Of a stretch of DNA of 15,074 bases, positions 11,964 to 15,074 are shown piece by piece. The notes under the pieces are model-generated. The model was not told the origin of the DNA, did not search any database, and worked only from the letters and a program-made list of their open reading frames with translations. Every line of letters begins with the position of its first letter. The stretch's first letter is position 1. A program made the position numbers and the translations under genes. The stretch lies in contig CAKRVU010000008.1 in assembly GCA_934408835.1 (NCBI GenBank), positions 1-15,074 on the forward strand. Direction: 5' to 3'. The DNA is from an uncultured Oscillospiraceae bacterium. Lineage in GTDB: Bacteria > Bacillota > Clostridia > Oscillospirales > Ruminococcaceae.

Positions 11964-13651
11964 TACATGGTTTCCGGTGCGGTAATTTTCAGGATAGAAA
12001 GAACGTTTTCCAGGACAATTTTGACGGAATTGACCAGTTTCAATCGTGCTTCCAAGAGGGGAAGCTCGCTGCCCTTGACATGACACGAATTATAGAATTT
12101 ATGAAAGAGCGCTGCCAAGTCAAGGGAATATCGGGTAATCCGTGCAGGATCGTATTGCCTTGCCGCCTCCAGAAGCTCGTTTGGTAGGGTTGCCAAAAAG
12201 CGAATCAATTCACGCTCCTCCGGCGAGGTGAGGACAGCGGTTTCCGCCGCCGGGTTCGGAGTCAGGCCCTCCTCTGCAAGGTTGCGCAGAATACTGCAAA
12301 TGCGCGCGTGTGCATATTGGACATAATAGACCGGGTTTTTGGAGGATTCTTCAACGGCGAGGTCTAAGTCAAAATCAAAATGAGAATTTGCTTCCCGGAG
12401 GTTGAAGAAGAAACGGGCGGCGTCAATTGGAATTTCGTCCAACAAAGAGACTAGAGTGATGGATTTCCCCGACCGTTTGCTCACCTTGACCGGTTTTCCG
12501 TCCCGGATTAAACGAACCATTTGCATTAAAACAACGTCCAGCCGATTCCCATCAATTCCTAATGCGTTCATTGCGCCTTTTAGCCGCGCCACATGTCCGT
12601 GATGATCGGCTCCCCAGACGTTGATGACCCGCTCGTAGCCGCGGATAGCAAACTTGTGATAATGATAAGCGATATCGGCGGCGAAGTAGGTAGGCACACC
12701 GTTCGCACGAATCAAAACATCGTCTTTTTCACAGCCGAATTGGGTAGACGCATACCACACAGCGCCCTCTTTCTCGTATGTCAGCCCTTTTTCTTTTAAT
12801 CGCTCTACTACCGTTTCCACAAGGTGTTCCCGATAGAGGGTACTTTCAAAGAACCAGTTATCATAGACGATGCGGTATTTTTCTAAATCTCGCTTGAGTC
12901 CGTCTATATTTTTGGGGAGTGCGTAATCGACTAGCGCCTGTTTGCGCACCGATTCTTCGCAGTTCAGATAGCGGTCGCCATATAACTGCGCAAAAGCGGC
13001 GGCATGATCGGCGATATCCTGCCCCTGATAAGCGTCCTCCGGCATGGGGGGTGCCTCGTCCTTTAAAAAGTATTGTAGGTACCGGATATTTAAGGAGGTC
13101 GCAAATTTTTCAATTTGATTTCCGGCGTCGTTGACATAAAATTCGCGATCAACGCGGTATCCTGTACGGTTTAAAATCTCCGCCAGACAGTCGCCGATCG
13201 CACCGCCCCGCGCGTTCCCAATATGCATTGGACCTGTGGGGTTGGCGGATACAAATTCCACCATCCATTTTTTCCCGTTGCCGTAATCGGACGAACCGTA
13301 GTCCGACTGTTCCGTTTGGATGGCAAGGAGGACATCGGAGAACCAGTTCGCGCCCAGACAGAAATTTAAAAATCCGGGTCCGGCAATCTCATATGTTGTA
13401 AAAGAGGAGCCGGCAAGATCGAGGTTTTGCCCGATAATCTCAGCAATTTTGCGGGGCGGCATATGGAATGGACGCGCTGAAATCAGCGCCAGATTGGTGG
13501 CAAGATCACCGTGAGAAGCGTCGGCGGGAATTTCAATGGTAAAATCAGGCAGCGCTTCCGCCGGCAGGAGTTCTTTTGCAACGGCGCGAGCGAGCGCCTC
13601 CATCAGGAGCTGACGAAGCTCATCAGAGGCTTGTTTGACGAGGTTTTTCAT
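11963..13651 (-). CDS. argS: Arginyl-tRNA synthetase
   Basis: Protein of 562 aa, class I synthetase, normal length. The N-terminal Add-1-type tRNA-recognition region (about 1-110) is followed by the HIGH-type signature HIGN (143-146, in NPTGPMHIGNARGGAIGD) and VSKRSG (390-395) as the KMSKS counterpart. The C-terminal anticodon-binding helical domain is from about 440 onward. It charges tRNA-Arg in the cytosol. AGAAAGGATTGACC precedes the ATG. The gap to the upstream DUF1934 gene is 16 nt, matching the Bacillus ywiB-argS order, and the stop overlaps the decarboxylase ATG (TAATG). Confidence 0.97.
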   Translation of the reverse strand: MKNLVKQASDELRQLLMEALARAVAKELLPAEALPDFTIEIPADASHGDLATNLALISARPFHMPPRKIAEIIGQNLDLAGSSFTTYEIAGPGFLNFCLGANWFSDVLLAIQTEQSDYGSSDYGNGKKWMVEFVSANPTGPMHIGNARGGAIGDCLAEILNRTGYRVDREFYVNDAGNQIEKFATSLNIRYLQYFLKDEAPPMPEDAYQGQDIADHAAAFAQLYGDRYLNCEESVRKQALVDYALPKNIDGLKRDLEKYRIVYDNWFFESTLYREHLVETVVERLKEKGLTYEKEGAVWYASTQFGCEKDDVLIRANGVPTYFAADIAYHYHKFAIRGYERVINVWGADHHGHVARLKGAMNALGIDGNRLDVVLMQMVRLIRDGKPVKVSKRSGKSITLVSLLDEIPIDAARFFFNLREANSHFDFDLDLAVEESSKNPVYYVQYAHARICSILRNLAEEGLTPNPAAETAVLTSPEERELIRFLATLPNELLEAARQYDPARITRYSLDLAALFHKFYNSCHVKGSELPLLEARLKLVNSVKIVLENVLSILKITAPETM

Positions 13652-13667
13652 AATAGGTCAATCCTTT

Positions 13668-14078
13668 CTATTGGGTCTCCCAGTTCAGGGCGATGTCATT
13701 TTCATTGAGGAGAGCTTGTCCGGTATACAAGCGGTAATGCAGACGCAAAATTCCGTGCGAGGACAAGTCTTTTTGTTCGACCGCGTTCGTTTGAACGGTG
13801 ACAGGAGCTGAGAGGGAATGGACAGTCATGGTTGCCTGCGTGCGTTTTCCCTCCTCCAGCCGAAAACGGTAACTGGTAGCTCCGTCTGTTTCTAAAAATG
13901 CCAATCCCTCACGCCAGTAAATCAGTCGATACGCCGCTGCCGGAAGGGTAGCATCTGTTTGAACGAAAAAATAAAGATGTAGTTTATCCGAACGCCGTTG
14001 CAACCCGCCTGTTGTTTGAAAATGCAGCGTTTCGCCGTCCGGCTGCCGGCTGCAAATATCGATTCGAACAGGTATCAT
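13668..14078 (-). CDS. DUF1934 family beta-barrel protein (YwiB-like)
   Basis: Protein of 136 aa composed mainly of alternating strands, typical of DUF1934: DKLHLYFFVQTD, YRLIYWREGLAFLETDG, ATMTVHSLSAPVTVQTN, and GILRLHYRLYTG near the C-terminus. The family has a lipocalin-like beta-barrel fold and no established function. The Bacillus homologue ywiB is also directly upstream of argS, so the pairing is conserved across Firmicutes. Its ATG overlaps the murI stop (ATGA at 14078-14075), indicating coupled translation. Confidence 0.8.
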   Translation of the reverse strand: MIPVRIDICSRQPDGETLHFQTTGGLQRRSDKLHLYFFVQTDATLPAAAYRLIYWREGLAFLETDGATSYRFRLEEGKRTQATMTVHSLSAPVTVQTNAVEQKDLSSHGILRLHYRLYTGQALLNENDIALNWETQ

Positions 14079-14890
14079 AAAATGTCCACCACAGCTTTTT
14101 GTGTTTTTCCCAAGATCTCTTGACCCAGAAACAAACGCGCGTTTTTGGTGAAGTTTTCAACATCATCGCTGACATAAAAGCGATGGATCCCGGGGGTAGT
14201 CGATGGGTTTTTCAGGTTTTTTTGCCGCAGCATTTCCTCTGTGTACCGTGCGGTTTCAGCACCGGGATCCACCAACTGTATCTCCGGTGGCAGCAAGGTG
14301 CGCAGCAGAGGAGCGAGCAGAGGAAAGTGCGTACAGCCCAAGATGATAACATCGGGCTCAAAGCGCAAGGCAGGGGCAAGGTACTCCTTTGCCGCCAGAC
14401 GGGTAATGGCGCAGTCCGGCTCGGTATAGCCATTTTCTACAAGCGGCACAAAGAGAGGACAGGCGATTCCAAGCACGGTTGCCCCCGGAAGGAGGTCGGA
14501 GATGGCGACGGTATAGGCTTCGCTGCGGATGGTGGCCGGTGTGCCAAGAACGCAGATTCGCCCGGTTTTGGTCTGTTCCACAGCGCGTTTTGCCGCCGGA
14601 AGAAGGACGCCGGTATATGGAACAGGGAGCTTTTTCGTTATTTCATCAGGTAAAATTGCTGAGACTGTACCGCAAGCGGCAATCACCATTTTTACATCAT
14701 GTTGGCGCAGAAAGGAGATATCCTGCGTTGCATATTGGGTGATGGTACGGCGATTTTTTGTGCCGTAAGGAAGTCGCCCGGTATCCCCGAAATAGACAAT
14801 ATGTTCGGCGGGAAGAAGACGAATAAGCTCCCGCACTACGGTCAGACCTCCCTGACCGGAATCAAAAATCCCGATGGGACGTTCATTCAT
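14075..14890 (-). CDS. murI: Glutamate racemase
   Basis: Protein of 271 aa. It has the substrate-loop motif GIFDSGQGGLTVV (7-19) with Asp10 and Ser11, FGDTGRLPYGTK (34-45), the first catalytic cysteine in AACGTVSA (C73), and the second in ILGCTHFPLL (C186). It supplies D-glutamate for the second position of the peptidoglycan stem peptide. I take the ATG at 14890, preceded by AGAAGGGATAC; the longer frame to 15010 would overlap the ddl gene and adds non-family residues. It follows ddl by 50 nt, pairing two D-amino-acid steps of wall synthesis. Confidence 0.95.
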   Translation of the reverse strand: MNERPIGIFDSGQGGLTVVRELIRLLPAEHIVYFGDTGRLPYGTKNRRTITQYATQDISFLRQHDVKMVIAACGTVSAILPDEITKKLPVPYTGVLLPAAKRAVEQTKTGRICVLGTPATIRSEAYTVAISDLLPGATVLGIACPLFVPLVENGYTEPDCAITRLAAKEYLAPALRFEPDVIILGCTHFPLLAPLLRTLLPPEIQLVDPGAETARYTEEMLRQKNLKNPSTTPGIHRFYVSDDVENFTKNARLFLGQEILGKTQKAVVDIL

Positions 14891-14940
14891 TTGTATCCCT
14901 TCTTTTCTTGAAAACTCAATTTCTATCCGATTTGGTCTTT

Positions 14941-15074
14941 TTACTGTTCCATCGCGAAATTGATAAGAGTATCCAGCAGCTGTGGATAAGGCAGACCGCT
15001 CTCCGCCCAAAGACGGGGATACATACTGATGACGGTAAAGCCGGGCAAGGTATTCGGCTCATTGAGGTAAATTT
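14941..15074 (-). CDS. ddl: D-alanine--D-alanine ligase, C-terminal part (partial at window edge)
   Basis: Only the last 44 codons are in the window; the reading frame enters from the right edge and ends at TAA (14943-14941). The residues [20 protein letters not shown] match the conserved end of Ddl (usual form NEINTLPGFT, S-M-YP), including the Asn/Glu pair that binds magnesium in the ATP-grasp site. Then come [11 protein letters not shown] and [12 protein letters not shown]. The enzyme joins two D-alanines for the peptidoglycan stem peptide. The gene is not visible as a full frame because its start is outside. It stops 50 nt upstream of murI. Confidence 0.85.
   Translation of the reverse strand, partial: IYLNEPNTLPGFTVISMYPRLWAESGLPYPQLLDTLINFAMEQ

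Noticed and set aside
14891..15010. Longer N-terminus for glutamate racemase
   Set aside because: It overlaps the ddl 3' end and does not resemble the family; MNERPIGIFDSG at 14890 is the standard beginning with a ribosome binding site.
1..15074. CRISPR arrays, insertion sequences, phage genes, attachment sites or replication origin
   Set aside because: No regularly spaced repeats, no transposase or integrase reading frames, no terminal inverted repeats flanking genes, and no DnaA-box cluster were seen.

Overview
The window looks like a chromosomal segment of a spore-forming, low- to mid-GC Firmicute of class Clostridia, probably of the Oscillospiraceae/Ruminococcaceae type. The reasons are purine-rich Shine-Dalgarno sites before most genes, Gram-positive marker genes (a YrzB-like DUF1292 protein, DarA, YaaT/PSP1, YwiB-like DUF1934 beside argS), a SpoIIQ-like gene behind a forespore-type promoter, and a Firmicute-type L10 leader. 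Nothing indicates phage, insertion sequences or CRISPR. The assignment below class level is inference.

Left part (1-2665, + strand): the end of an operon with a DUF1292 protein and its terminator; a strong extended -10 promoter; a structured RNA of about 185 nt that I call a 6S RNA candidate; two half-size TauE/SafE permease genes overlapping by ATGA; and a SpoIIQ-like M23 peptidase preceded by a sequence matching the sigma-F/sigma-G consensus.

Middle part (2690-6800): a metal-homeostasis block. feoA-feoB (ferrous iron uptake, - strand) diverges from a DtxR/MntR-family regulator (+ strand) that carries MntR-type metal ligands. A ZIP transporter gene (- strand) follows, converging on the regulator. 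The feo/regulator intergenic region and the ZIP leader share a related GTATCAT / ATTACAAT motif, which may be a common operator.

Right-middle part (6800-8345): a promoter, an L10 leader with a textbook attenuator, rplJ and rplL, and a very long-stemmed terminator. Neither rplK-rplA nor rpoB-rpoC is next to this pair, which is unusual.

Right part (8482-15074, - strand): a tight co-directional gene string, in transcription order ddl (3' end only), murI, DUF1934, argS, an Orn/Lys/Arg decarboxylase-like PLP protein, darA (c-di-AMP receptor), holB and yaaT/ricT. Overlaps of 1-4 nt (ATGA, TAATG) link several of them, so an operon is likely. It resembles the Bacillus yaaO-tmk-yaaQ-yaaR-holB-yaaT cluster without tmk and yaaR, joined to a wall-precursor and argS module.

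I did not find an obviously new multi-gene system. The most worthwhile observations are the 6S RNA candidate, the forespore promoter before a SpoIIQ with a complete Zn site, the detached rplJL unit with its leader, and the possible shared metal-responsive operator.
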